A stretch of DNA of 52,651 nucleotides. It comes from a virus. The position numbers and the translations under genes are program-made. The DNA is taken from positions 1 through 52,651 of IMG/VR virus record IMGVR_UViG_3300021599_002177; one strand, given 5' to 3'. The notes under the pieces were generated by a model. It worked only from the letters and a program-made list of their open reading frames with translations, was not told the origin of the DNA and searched no databases. Of the stretch, positions 15,112 through 23,529 are shown in pieces; the first letter of the stretch is position 1; each line of letters begins with the position of its first letter.

Positions 15112-15431
15112 AGTGCAGTAAATGCCAGTTTGAGCAGATGCCAAACAATATCAAAATACTAATCTCTCATGCTCAACAAGAGATTGTAGAAGGAAATTTT
15201 AAAGAGGTTCCAAAAGTAATATGGAGCGAAGGTCATTTTGTTCTTGTAGATACCGTTGAAGAAGGTCAACAAGAGTTTAAAATTGTTATTTATGATCCAA
15301 GACCTGAAGAAAAGTTTATTAACGAAGAATTACATGAAAAAGAAAAGCTTGAAGCTAGAATCTATGCAGCAAAAGAAGAAGCTGAAAAAGAAGAATTTAA
15401 TAAGTTAATAGAAGATCACTCTTCTAAATAA
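15108..15431 (+). CDS. Hypothetical protein with CxxC N-terminus (107 aa)
   Basis: Begins MKCSKCQFEQMP (one CxxC), has a beta-rich middle (FKIVIYDPRPEE) and a charged helical tail (EARIYAAKEEAEKEEFNKL). Start overlaps the DUF6065 stop (ATGA). Third gene of the speD cassette; converges with the DUF7455 gene. Unknown function. Confidence 0.65.
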   Translation: MKCSKCQFEQMPNNIKILISHAQQEIVEGNFKEVPKVIWSEGHFVLVDTVEEGQQEFKIVIYDPRPEEKFINEELHEKEKLEARIYAAKEEAEKEEFNKLIEDHSSK

Positions 15432-15622
15432 TCCATATCGTCATAGATCTCGTAAGCTTTTTCCATAAGAGCATCTTCATACTTCACAAAGTGATGACGG
15501 CAGAAAAATAAGTCGCCAGACTCGAATCTGACCATGTAAAACGCTTTTGCGTTGCAACTATCGCAACGGTCTTGTGGACCTATTGCTTTAATTGGTTCAA
15601 TTGTCGCCGAAGAAGAGTCCAT
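15416..15622 (-). CDS. DUF7455-type zinc protein
   Basis: 68 residues with DRCDSCNAKAFYMVRFESGD followed by FFCRHHFVKY, the CxxC..CxHH pattern of the DUF7455 family of actinobacteria and their phages, then a C-terminal helix. Role unknown; probably binds zinc. Overlaps the DUF3039 gene. Good host-range marker. Confidence 0.8.
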   Translation of the reverse strand: MDSSSATIEPIKAIGPQDRCDSCNAKAFYMVRFESGDLFFCRHHFVKYEDALMEKAYEIYDDMDYLEE

Positions 15623-15836
15623 ATAGCTCCTTACATGTTGGACAGATTGGGAACCTTTCTGGGTCCCTAGATGGAATCCATTTCTTTCCGCAAAGGGCAG
15701 TTACTTGGACACCCTCCACATAGGCTTTCATAGCTTCTTCTTTTGAAACATAGTGAGCAAAGCGGTCATGGTCTCCGTCTCCATGATCCAGCTCTGGTTG
15801 TGTATCGAGGTCTAGACCTCCGACTGCTTCGCTCAT
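15597..15836 (-). CDS. DUF3039 protein
   Basis: 79 residues matching DUF3039: HYVSKEEAMKAYVEGVQVTALCGKKWIPSRDPERFPICPTCKE in successive blocks, with Cys residues in ALCG and CPTC as a likely zinc site. The family is essentially restricted to actinobacteria and their phages. Function unknown. Same leftward run as DUF7455. Confidence 0.85.
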   Translation of the reverse strand: MSEAVGGLDLDTQPELDHGDGDHDRFAHYVSKEEAMKAYVEGVQVTALCGKKWIPSRDPERFPICPTCKELYGLFFGDN

Positions 15837-16015
15837 GCTTTAATTTTAGTCCTAATTGGTTGTAGTGATTTAAGTACTGTTTCTTTTGGCATAGAAGCTA
15901 TATGAGAAGAAACATCCTTAGAGCCATAACTTACAAGAAAATCATCACCTTGTTCGCACAATCCAGCTGCAAACTCGACTCCCATATTCTCAAAAATAAA
16001 ACCTCTACCAATCAA
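15833..16015 (-). pseudogene. C-terminal fragment of beta-propeller glycosidase-like protein
   Basis: Encodes GRGFIFENMGVEFAAGLCEQ and DFLVSYGSKDVSSHIA, the characteristic last blade of GH43/GH130-like five-bladed propeller proteins, with only a TTG available as start. It is in a different frame from the N-terminal part at 16005-16550. About 70-80 residues that normally lie between the two parts are missing, so I read this as the separated end of a deleted gene. Confidence 0.6.
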
Positions 16016-16550
16016 AGTAGGGACTTCTATCGTAAGGTGTCATCCAGTTCTTTTCTGGTCTAACCCCATCTATTCCTGGTAATTTTTTAAAAGACTCTAT
16101 CGCATTAAGTTCTTTATTAAGACGACATATAGACATTCGAGCTACTTCTGTGTGACCCTTCTCCATAGTGACAGCTGAGAAGTGCCATGCGCCATTACGA
16201 TAGAAAAGCTTTGGATCTTCAAGACCTCTACGAATTTCGCCTTCGCTCGATATGTTCTTTACGTCTAACTGTCTAACATTATTAAGTTTATAAGTTTTTG
16301 GATCAAGTTCAGCTATATAAATCTTACTTCTAATAAGACCTTCTACAACTACTTTATATTCGCCTTTTTCTGTAATAACATAGTTTCCAGAACGAAACAT
16401 AGCAATGTATCCAGTTGATTTGTGATATCCAATGGATAGATTTGTAGCTGACCGCTCTCTTACTTCTGGGTCAGCCAAGCGTCTAACATTATGAATCTTT
16501 CCACCAAGCTGATGGACTGTTGGGTAGTCACGTTCTAATTTAGTCGACAT
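16005..16550 (-). pseudogene. N-terminal part of beta-propeller glycosidase-like protein (GH43/GH130 type)
   Basis: 181 residues with propeller-like features: RSATNLSIGYHKSTGYIAMF, SKIYIAELDPKTYKL, GLEDPKLFYRNGAWHFSAV and PEKNWMTPYDR. GLEDPKLF and KNWMP-like blocks are typical of this glycosidase/phosphorylase fold. The frame ends soon after PYDRSPYFDW, where the middle blade should begin, and the last blade appears in another frame (15833-16015). Overlaps the methyltransferase stop by 11 bases. It may be nonfunctional, or a truncated binding protein. Confidence 0.65.
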
Positions 16551-17328
16551 AGATCACCTTAGGATATCTATCTACAACTCCACTTACTTTTTTAGATAGA
16601 GCAAATATGTTATCGCCTGTGTGTTGAAGTTTTATACCAACCTGCTCAAGACGAAGGCCAATTGAAATATTTGGTTCTTCAAATGAATCTTCAGTCCATG
16701 TTGATCCGTCAAACCCTGCAGCTTTAAGAACTGCTGCAAGTGAGTGAATGCTGTATTCATAGTTATGTCTATAGCGTGATCTGTCGTGACGATACTGCAT
16801 GTAAAAGTATGGCTCAATGCCATTGATGATTTTATGTATTGCCCATGTGCTAGCGCAATTGGGGGTTGTAATTAAAAGGGTTCCTCCGACTTTAAGAACT
16901 CTATTCATCTCTGAAAGCATGTACATGGGGTCGACCTCCATGTGCTCAATAACTTCCGAGAGGAGTATGAAGTCGAAGGAATTATCGTCGAAGGGAAGAG
17001 GTTCGTCTTCAATATTGACGCGACCAACTTTCAGATTGATTGATTCATCTTGAAGTGTAAAAGTGTCTTCACCGAGTTTAGGTTTATCTAAGTTGAAATC
17101 TGTAACGGTTACATCTAACTCTGGTGCAAGCTTATTAAGAACAAGAGGGATTAGGGCTGTCGTTCCTACTTCTAGGAACTTTCCTTGAGGTTTCTGATCA
17201 AGAATGACTTGAAGTATTCTTGCCATGCGACGAGCGTGGCCATAGTGATATGAGTCAGTATCTTTGATAAGTGGCTCTATTGCTCCAACAATCTCTGGAG
17301 ATATATCTTTATAAGTATCAAGAATCAT
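16540..17328 (-). CDS. SAM-dependent class I methyltransferase
   Basis: 262 residues. Motif I is GKFLEVGTTALIPLVL (about 49-64); VTVTDFNLD ends strand 2; SFDFILLSEVIEHME is motif II; NRVLKVGGTLLITTPN is motif III. A Tyr/Arg/His-rich insert (YFYMQYRHDRSRYRHNYEYS) may bind substrate. This is a Methyltransf_11-type enzyme; the acceptor is unknown. It lies between a TM protein and the glycosidase remnant, downstream of the halogenase, as in a small tailoring cluster. Confidence 0.85.
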   Translation of the reverse strand: MILDTYKDISPEIVGAIEPLIKDTDSYHYGHARRMARILQVILDQKPQGKFLEVGTTALIPLVLNKLAPELDVTVTDFNLDKPKLGEDTFTLQDESINLKVGRVNIEDEPLPFDDNSFDFILLSEVIEHMEVDPMYMLSEMNRVLKVGGTLLITTPNCASTWAIHKIINGIEPYFYMQYRHDRSRYRHNYEYSIHSLAAVLKAAGFDGSTWTEDSFEEPNISIGLRLEQVGIKLQHTGDNIFALSKKVSGVVDRYPKVIYVD

Positions 17329-17331
17329 TAG

Positions 17332-17682
17332 CTAAACACCTAGGAAATGCTTAACTAAAAAGGTAGCTGCTAAAAGCGTCCAGATAATGTTAAACCATAT
17401 AATAGTTGGTAGTGTCTTAATAGTTGCTGACCATATGAGCAAGATGCTTGTTATAAATGCAAAAATATAAAGCCACCATATTGATATACCAAAAAGTAGA
17501 CCAGGGATAATAATTAAAGCTTTTGTTGTAAAAGCAAGGAACTCGACTGTGTTTGGAATATTCCAATAAGCTTTTGTTTTCATTGTCTTTAATGCATTAA
17601 TCCATTGAAAATGCTTGCGAATATTCCCGTCAAAGACTTCTGCATTTGTGAAGAAGTTTGGGTCTTTATAGTTTTTTACCAT
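17332..17682 (-). CDS. Polytopic small membrane protein (116 aa)
   Basis: A hydrophilic N-terminal 45 residues, then three hydrophobic segments (roughly 46-66, 68-88, 92-113), Trp/Ile-rich. Not recognised. The start overlaps the halogenase stop by seven bases and the stop is four bases before the methyltransferase, so it belongs to the same leftward transcript. Confidence 0.65.
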   Translation of the reverse strand: MVKNYKDPNFFTNAEVFDGNIRKHFQWINALKTMKTKAYWNIPNTVEFLAFTTKALIIIPGLLFGISIWWLYIFAFITSILLIWSATIKTLPTIIWFNIIWTLLAATFLVKHFLGV

Positions 17683-19256
17683 GTCTCAATCTCCCTCTTC
17701 ATGTATCTAACAAATTTCTTATGATCAACGCACCACTCTTCAACTACTTCATCTTGTACTTTTTTCATAGTATTAAAGTTGTACTCTAAGTCTGGAAAAG
17801 TTACATTGTAGGGGAGAGATTCTTTTGAATGTTTATCTATATTAAACTGACCAATTCCTAAAGCAATTTGATACCAGTTCTCTGCTTGCCAGAAAAGATC
17901 ACTAAAATCTGAAAAACAAAGCAGACGGTATTCTGATATATCAATAAGATCTTTTACTATCTCTGGGGCATTTTCTTTAGTGAACTTCTTCCAGAACTTT
18001 GTATCATCTCTTCCAGACATGTAGTGAAAGTAGATAAAAGCTAGTACATCTTCATTTAACATGCGGAACTTCTTATTAAAATCTTGAACTATTCTTTCGT
18101 CTATAGTGTGCAATGTTTCTGGTTTGGTAAGTACAAATGAAAGAGTAATGATTGACATCCAAATAGAAGTAGCCTCTAAAGGTTCTACAAATCCAGAACA
18201 AAGTCCTACGCTAATGACATTGTTGACCCAAGGTGTTTCGTAGTATCCAGGTTCAAAATTTATTACTCTAGGTACTTCAACCTTAGTTCCAAAATACTCT
18301 TCTGCTTCCTTCTGAGCTTCTTGTGAATTTATTAATGTGGAGTCAAAGACATAACCACAGCCGTAACGTTCTTGTAGAGGGATCTTCCAGATCCACCCAT
18401 ACTTCATAGCTATTGCTTCTGTGTGAGGTGGGATTGCTTCCTCTTCCATAGGAAGGAAGAAAGGAATTGCAGAGTTAACTGGTAGTTTATCTTTGTATGA
18501 GATCCACTTTGATTCAAACTTTTTAGGAAAGAATTTGTTGAATCCAGAGCAATCAAAGACAAAATCTGTTTCAATCACTGTTCCATCTTTTAGAACTAAA
18601 GTTTTTACATCTTTATTCTTATCTTGAGTAAAATCTTCAACAATCCCTTCTACAAGAGTAATCCCTCTTTCTATAGCTATAGCTTTTAGAGATCTTGCTA
18701 GACGCACTGCATCAAAGTGAAGAGCATAGTTAGAAATCTTTTCAAACTGCGCCACTGGATTTTCGCTTGATAAATCTTGTTTTCTTTTGTCGTACATAAA
18801 AGAAACTTTATTTTCTTTTGAAAGCTTTGCATGAAGATCATATTCTCTCTGATCTACTCCAAGATACGAGCCAGTCACATAAATTGACGGTACATCTTGT
18901 AAATATCTAGGCTCTTGTTGGTAGCCTTGAGTTGCAACATTTCCAAATGGTTTAAAAGAGTGATGGTAGAAATCATCGCTACCTTTGTTATTCCAGTTTG
19001 TGAATTTGATTGAAGTCTTTAGCGTTGCTCCTGCTTCTTTTAAGAAAGTAGATACTGGTATGTTTAGAATCTCTAGCAAGTCAACAAAATGAGGGGTAGA
19101 GCCTTCTCCAGCTCCTACAATGCCAATCTCTTCAGACTCTATAAGAGTAATCTTTTTTGTTGGCATTATGGTGTTTATATAAAGAGCAGCTAACCAACCT
19201 GCAGTTCCACCACCTAAAACACACACATTCTCTACAGAGCGAAGATTAGTTGTCAT
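17676..19256 (-). CDS. Flavin-dependent tryptophan-halogenase-like enzyme
   Basis: 526 residues, the normal family length. FAD-binding GGGTAGW (15-21), GEGSTP (50-55), the catalytic-lysine position K80 in GATLKTSIKFTNW, the halogenase signature WIWKIP (288-293, WxWxIP) and GFVEPLEATS near 370 with the conserved Glu. Family members use FADH2, O2 and chloride/bromide to halogenate tryptophan or related indoles; phage homologues have no proven substrate. No dedicated flavin reductase is seen nearby. Next to membrane, methyltransferase, dCMP deaminase and 2OG-oxygenase genes. Confidence 0.9.
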   Translation of the reverse strand: MTTNLRSVENVCVLGGGTAGWLAALYINTIMPTKKITLIESEEIGIVGAGEGSTPHFVDLLEILNIPVSTFLKEAGATLKTSIKFTNWNNKGSDDFYHHSFKPFGNVATQGYQQEPRYLQDVPSIYVTGSYLGVDQREYDLHAKLSKENKVSFMYDKRKQDLSSENPVAQFEKISNYALHFDAVRLARSLKAIAIERGITLVEGIVEDFTQDKNKDVKTLVLKDGTVIETDFVFDCSGFNKFFPKKFESKWISYKDKLPVNSAIPFFLPMEEEAIPPHTEAIAMKYGWIWKIPLQERYGCGYVFDSTLINSQEAQKEAEEYFGTKVEVPRVINFEPGYYETPWVNNVISVGLCSGFVEPLEATSIWMSIITLSFVLTKPETLHTIDERIVQDFNKKFRMLNEDVLAFIYFHYMSGRDDTKFWKKFTKENAPEIVKDLIDISEYRLLCFSDFSDLFWQAENWYQIALGIGQFNIDKHSKESLPYNVTFPDLEYNFNTMKKVQDEVVEEWCVDHKKFVRYMKREIETW

Positions 19257-19474
19257 ATTTTTTGCTCAATCCAAAGTTTAAAGTTAGGGTCATATGGGTT
19301 ATTTTGATTAGATCCAACATATATCTGACCTGTTTCCATATCTAATAAAACATATTTTTCTGGTGCTTTTGTGATAACAGAAAGTTGGATAGGTGTAGCT
19401 AACTCTTCTACATCTTTATTTGGCCACTTAAAACTTACTTGATTGGCTGTTAACTTTCTATTTTTCTTCTTCAT
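19253..19474 (-). CDS. Hypothetical protein (about 73 aa)
   Basis: Start taken at ATG 19474 (TAGGG nine bases upstream) rather than 19492. Short basic N-terminus, then beta-like segments (QLSVITKAPEKYVLLDMETG, IYVGSNQNNPYDPNF). It overlaps both the deaminase stop and the halogenase start (ATGA), so it is coupled to the halogenase. Unknown function; might be a partner protein. Confidence 0.6.
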   Translation of the reverse strand: MKKKNRKLTANQVSFKWPNKDVEELATPIQLSVITKAPEKYVLLDMETGQIYVGSNQNNPYDPNFKLWIEQKI

Positions 19475-19871
19475 TGTTAACATCCCTATCATAAGTAACT
19501 AACCGCTCTATACCTGCTGATGATATAAGTTTTGAACAGCCTGGGCAAGGTGTGCCAGTTACATAAAGTGTTGAGCCTTGTAGCTCTTCCCACGATGCAC
19601 GAATAATTGCATTTGCTTCAGAGTGTGTTGACCAACAAAGATCGTAGTCTCCCTTTGAATGTTCTGAGTCTGGATCTAAAGCACGAGGACACTGACCTGT
19701 TGTTCCACAAGAACGCTCATCACCTGCTGGAGTTCCGTTGTATCCAGTTGAAATAATCTTATGATTTTTAACAATAACTGTTCCATGTTGCGCTCGCACA
19801 CAGTCTCCACGCAAGGAAACTGCAAGAGCGATGTTCATATAATAAACATCCCAGTCTGGTCTTTGAATCAT
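19458..19871 (-). CDS. dCMP deaminase
   Basis: 137 residues. Zinc-binding motifs are HSEANAII (His83, Glu85) and TPCPGCSK (Cys109, Cys112); the N-terminal NIALAVSLRGDC and GYNGTPAGDERSCG are typical of ComEB/dCMP deaminases. Converts dCMP to dUMP, the substrate of the phage ThyX. The motif is HSE rather than the commoner HAE, which is seen in many dCMP deaminases. Confidence 0.92.
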   Translation of the reverse strand: MIQRPDWDVYYMNIALAVSLRGDCVRAQHGTVIVKNHKIISTGYNGTPAGDERSCGTTGQCPRALDPDSEHSKGDYDLCWSTHSEANAIIRASWEELQGSTLYVTGTPCPGCSKLISSAGIERLVTYDRDVNNEEEK

Positions 19872-19932
19872 TGTGTCAGCCTATCAATAAAATGGAGAGC
19901 AGTTTTAAGACATGCTCAGGTCTATGAATTTA

Positions 19933-20250
19933 TTAACGTGACTTCTTTTTAGCCACTGCTTTCTTCTTTGCCTTCTTGACAGGGGCACTTTTCTTCTTAA
20001 CTGTAGAAGCTTTCTTTTTAGCCACTGCTTTCTTGACTGGTTTCTTTTTAGCAACTGCCTTTTTCTTAGGAGCCTTACGTTCTAAAGGTGTTCCTTCAAA
20101 AATCTTTCCATCACCATCACGATCTACAGTCTTGTAGATGCGATCAGTAAGTGCAGCAATTTCTTTATTTTGTTTATCTTCTCGTAGAGCCCAGTAGCCA
20201 ATTGCTACTGCCATTGCTCCTACAACGAGTATTACTAATTGGATGTCCAT
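19933..20250 (-). CDS. Membrane-anchored protein with Ca-loop and histone-like Lys/Ala tail
   Basis: 105 residues in three parts: an N-terminal membrane segment (residues about 2-20), a DRDGDGKIFEG calcium-loop-like motif (DxDxDG), and a C-terminal ~45 residues of AKKKAVAKKKP-type repeats like histone H1 or actinobacterial HU tails. The tail could hold DNA or acidic wall polymer at the membrane. Low-complexity coding sequence, but preceded by a ribosome site (AAAAGGACAT). Function inferred only. Confidence 0.6.
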   Translation of the reverse strand: MDIQLVILVVGAMAVAIGYWALREDKQNKEIAALTDRIYKTVDRDGDGKIFEGTPLERKAPKKKAVAKKKPVKKAVAKKKASTVKKKSAPVKKAKKKAVAKKKSR

Positions 20251-20274
20251 ATATGTCCTTTTCTCGAGAATGAA

Positions 20275-20919
20275 CTACAACAAAGGAATCCAGTGTTGCT
20301 CCCACGCAGTATACATGTGTGAGCCTGGAAAAACATCATAGGCTATGGTGATTCGTGGTCCTTCCCACTCCCAATCAGCCATAGCGTGAGGGTGACCTGT
20401 TTCGGAGAGAATGGCTCTATTATTCTTATTGACATTATCTACATAGTTTTCGCCAACTTTATAATGAGTTATAGATGGCTCTGCACTTACGCAATAGTAG
20501 CCATGAAATGTTGGGGCACCATTTTCAGCGTGATCGTGCCAGTTTAATTTTCCCTTATGAGAGTAGTTGATGTTGAACCAAGCTTGAGCGTGGTAGTACT
20601 GCTCTTCAAAATTAATTCCATAATATTCACAAGCTTCAACAGTCATGCTTTTAACAGCACGAAGAAGATTAAACATCTCTGGTAAATAAAACTGAAACGC
20701 ATTAAATCGATACCACTCACTTGTAGTGATGCTATTGGTGTCTGGAAAAGCGTTGTAGTTTAGTTGAGGTCCTAATGGGATTTCACCATTTTGGATACGC
20801 TTAAACTGTTCTTGTAGATATGTAGACATAAGATCTAGATCATTATCTAAATGACGTTCAAAGAACTTATGAGGTTGTGGAGACCTGCTTTTTGATACTA
20901 GATGAGTAGTGTTGTCCAT
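20275..20919 (-). CDS. 2-oxoglutarate/Fe(II) oxygenase-like protein
   Basis: 214 residues. NWHDHAENG gives the proximal iron ligands (His118 with Asp119/His120), GYYCVSAEPS is the following strand, GHPHAM (His176/His178) supplies the distal His and GPRITIAYDV (Arg189) the 2OG-binding Arg of the double-stranded beta helix. Similar proteins recur in environmental phages, usually of unknown substrate (hydroxylation of proteins, bases or metabolites). Near the halogenase in the same leftward block. Confidence 0.75.
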   Translation of the reverse strand: MDNTTHLVSKSRSPQPHKFFERHLDNDLDLMSTYLQEQFKRIQNGEIPLGPQLNYNAFPDTNSITTSEWYRFNAFQFYLPEMFNLLRAVKSMTVEACEYYGINFEEQYYHAQAWFNINYSHKGKLNWHDHAENGAPTFHGYYCVSAEPSITHYKVGENYVDNVNKNNRAILSETGHPHAMADWEWEGPRITIAYDVFPGSHMYTAWEQHWIPLL

Positions 20920-20936
20920 GCAGGAATACTACTGTA

Positions 20937-21110
20937 TTAGCTTTTCCCTGCCCAACCGCCACCCCTAAAGATGACAGAAGTTTTACCAAAGAATTTTCTA
21001 GCATCGCTTTTACAGTCAGGACATGGTGCAGTTTGAGGTGCTTGACCAAAGGGGAATTGAAGATCGACTAATTTATTACAAACGTCGCATCTATACTCGT
21101 ATGTACTCAA
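20937..21110 (-). CDS. FmdB-family zinc-ribbon protein
   Basis: Start TTG 21110, inside the end of whiB, gives STYEYRCDVCNKLV, then APCPDCKSDARKFF and a Gly-rich end (FRGGGWAGKS), 57 residues. TYEYRC..C...CPxC is the FmdB/CxxC_CxxC_SSSS signature and such proteins always begin with (M)PTYEY, which supports the TTG. AGAGAGG lies eight bases upstream. Probably a small zinc-binding regulator. Confidence 0.82.
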   Translation of the reverse strand: MSTYEYRCDVCNKLVDLQFPFGQAPQTAPCPDCKSDARKFFGKTSVIFRGGGWAGKS

Positions 21111-21393
21111 ACTTAATACCTCTCTGCTTCAATATTTGATGTCTTTGTTCTTCAGTCATACCTCCCCAGACACCATATATCTCTGGGGTATTAAGAGCGT
21201 GATCTAAGCATTGCATCTTAACGGGACAAGTATTGCATATAGAGACGGCTTCTTTTTCTTTTTTAAGTTTCTCTTTCCCTCTTAGGTTGTGCTCTAAGAA
21301 AAACTTATTAGTCTCAATATTTCTACATGCTCCTTCATACTGCCACTCCCAGAGGGAGTGGACAGGTTTTAGGAATGTACTGACTGTTGGCAC
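21091..21393 (-). CDS. whiB: WhiB-family transcription factor
   Basis: 100 residues with the four [4Fe-4S] cysteines: Cys23 (GACRN) and Cys53/Cys56/Cys62 (CNTCPVKMQC), followed by the GVWGGMTEEQR turn and a basic tail. WhiB proteins bind the housekeeping sigma factor and are confined to actinobacteria and their phages. Ten bases downstream of the RNR stop, overlapping fmdB. Confidence 0.95.
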   Translation of the reverse strand: MPTVSTFLKPVHSLWEWQYEGACRNIETNKFFLEHNLRGKEKLKKEKEAVSICNTCPVKMQCLDHALNTPEIYGVWGGMTEEQRHQILKQRGIKFEYIRV

Positions 21394-21402
21394 TTTACTC
21401 CC

Positions 21403-23445
21403 TTATGAATTTGATGTAATAAGTTTAATCTCGCAAGCATCTGTAGTGCAGTAAGCCTCGCCGATAGCATCTGCAGCAAGACCAGCATACACGCCAGAGA
21501 AGTCAATTGGGAACAACTTCATTGTATATTCCTCATACTCTTCTTTTGTAATCTGTGTGTATGGCATTTGAGGATATGTAAAGTTTCCAGATGGAAGGAA
21601 TGAGACAGTCTTTAGCTGGCCATCATGCATATGCAAAACAGTTCCAACATGCTGACCTTCCTTCTCTGGATCAAATGAAATAGTTACAGATACAGAGTTA
21701 TCAGACCAGTAGCGCTGTGCAGTTACTGCAAGTGCCATCTTCTCAAAGATAGTTACATCTTTCTCTGCACGCTCTGCCATTGACTCGATTGGGAAAAAGA
21801 CAACAGAAGTTGTGTCTGGAGATTCTGATGCTGGCTCAATTCTGTAATTAGCAAGCTTGAAGAGTGGAAGCATTGGATCTGAGTTAGCAAAGCGAATAGC
21901 ACGATTGAAGTACTTTCCACCTGGAGTCCAGTGAACTCCTGGAGATTCACCTGCAAGAATTGAAACGGTTCCTGATGGCTTAACGGTTGTGGTTTTGATT
22001 GACTCACGAATGCCTAGCCACTCTGAATAAGTTGTGTCGTAACCCTTTACAACTCCATAGCCTTGATTCATCCACTCTTTAAGAACTGGAAGTCCAATGC
22101 GATCTGCGAAGTTTGCAACACCAGAAACTGAGGTTCCAATTCGACGATTGCGTTGCATGATTGCGTTGGTCTCTTCCCAGTGGGTGGGAAGAAGTGTGAC
22201 AGTCTTTGCATAGAGATAAGCAAACTTAAGTGTGCGCTTGAAATCTTCCATATCATCATGACGATTTAGATATGTTTCAACAAGAGTACACATTTCATAT
22301 GACTCGAGTGATTGTTCAGCGCAAGGGTTGTAACCCATGATGCGATGGTCTTTGTTATTAGGTGGATCGATAAGGCGACCATACTTGCGTGATAGGTCAA
22401 GCCAAACAACGCCTGGTTCACCATTGAGTGCAATACCACTAACAATTCCTGATAGGTCTTGTCCAACTTCTGCTGCAACAGAGTTGTTAGACATCCAACC
22501 CCAACCTGGTGCATCTGGATCGTAAGAGTTGCGCTCTGGGAATACTTCTGCGTTCTTTAGATTAAGGAATGTTTCATCGCCTAATCTTCCGATAAGGAGT
22601 TCAGCAGAGCGACGAACATTGCCAGAAACAACGCAAACGCCAATGAGATTACCAATATCGGCGATATCAGTACGAGTGACTTTTTCATTTTCACGTCCAT
22701 TAAATAACTTTCTAATGTAGTTGTGTAATTTGATAAGTGGATCTGGACCTGCAGCAGTTCCACCAAAAATTTTAATTGGTGCACCAGCTGGACGAACAAG
22801 TGAGTAATCAAATTCAAATGTTGGTTGATCTGGCTTCAAGTATGCATTGATAAGTTGTGCAGTTGTGTTGACCCAACCTTCACGAGAATCTTCAACAACA
22901 ACAGTTACAACTTCATCCTTTGGCTTATAGATTGTGAAATCTTTATCTGCACCAAGGTCATCAAATCCAACGCCAACACCAAGCATTGATGCTTCCATTA
23001 AGAAAGCAAATGGTTTTGCTGGATCGTTCTTTGTCATCTCTCGTGTTGAAACGAAAGCGCAGTTTTGTAATGCTGCAGAGTTTTTCTGCTCGTTAACTAG
23101 TGGTGTTCCCATAACCCAAAGTCCACGTCCTGGCGGAGTCCACTTCAAATTAAATAAACGGTCAAATGCTTCTTTTGCAGAAGCTGCTGCACGAGTATCA
23201 GACCAAGGTAAACGATTAGTTTTGCAGTGATCTTTTTGAATTGAATACATGCCATTGATTACTCGCTCGCATACTTCAACCCAAGTCTCTTTAGTTCCAT
23301 CCTCTTTTTTACGAGAGTATGTACGAAGAAAAGTAATTTCTCCTACAGAGTTTCCACCTGCATCTCTATAACCAAAAGGAGCTTTCTTATCCTTGTAGGT
23401 TGCTAAGAAGTCTTCAGACAACTTAAAAGAAAAAGTAAAAGACAT
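21403..23445 (-). CDS. nrdJ: Class II (adenosylcobalamin) ribonucleoside-triphosphate reductase
   Basis: 680 residues, similar to monomeric RTPR. Seen: ALQNCAFVSTR (substrate-site Cys), EASMLGVGVGFDD, SGNVRRSAELLIG, NPCAEQSLESYEMC (the NxCxE radical site), KPSGTVSILAGESPGVHW, and a C-terminal CTTDAC redox pair. Reduces NTPs to dNTPs using B12 and thioredoxin; the phage carries its own thioredoxin. No cobalamin riboswitch is recognisable in the short upstream gap. Confidence 0.95.
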   Translation of the reverse strand: MSFTFSFKLSEDFLATYKDKKAPFGYRDAGGNSVGEITFLRTYSRKKEDGTKETWVEVCERVINGMYSIQKDHCKTNRLPWSDTRAAASAKEAFDRLFNLKWTPPGRGLWVMGTPLVNEQKNSAALQNCAFVSTREMTKNDPAKPFAFLMEASMLGVGVGFDDLGADKDFTIYKPKDEVVTVVVEDSREGWVNTTAQLINAYLKPDQPTFEFDYSLVRPAGAPIKIFGGTAAGPDPLIKLHNYIRKLFNGRENEKVTRTDIADIGNLIGVCVVSGNVRRSAELLIGRLGDETFLNLKNAEVFPERNSYDPDAPGWGWMSNNSVAAEVGQDLSGIVSGIALNGEPGVVWLDLSRKYGRLIDPPNNKDHRIMGYNPCAEQSLESYEMCTLVETYLNRHDDMEDFKRTLKFAYLYAKTVTLLPTHWEETNAIMQRNRRIGTSVSGVANFADRIGLPVLKEWMNQGYGVVKGYDTTYSEWLGIRESIKTTTVKPSGTVSILAGESPGVHWTPGGKYFNRAIRFANSDPMLPLFKLANYRIEPASESPDTTSVVFFPIESMAERAEKDVTIFEKMALAVTAQRYWSDNSVSVTISFDPEKEGQHVGTVLHMHDGQLKTVSFLPSGNFTYPQMPYTQITKEEYEEYTMKLFPIDFSGVYAGLAADAIGEAYCTTDACEIKLITSNS

Positions 23446-23502
23446 TGCTGTGCTCCATTCAGTAAAAAGGGTTACAAATAAAGGTATATCGCGTTCTTGG
23501 AT

Positions 23503-23514
23503 TACCCTAGGGTA
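23503..23514. promoter_or_regulatory. Perfect 12-bp palindrome upstream of nrdJ
   Basis: TACCCTAGGGTA, 58 bases upstream of nrdJ. The same 10-bp core ACCCTAGGGT occurs at 30331-30340 upstream of another gene, so it may be a shared operator. Confidence 0.4.
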
Positions 23515-23529
23515 TTAAGTCTATCTTGT

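Noticed and set aside
20867-21049. Leftward 60-aa frame across fmdB
   Set aside because: The fmdB zinc ribbon in the other frame is a clear family match, and this frame overlaps the oxygenase start.
23446-23529. Cobalamin riboswitch before class II RNR
   Set aside because: The gap is only 84 bases and lacks a B12-box-like motif.
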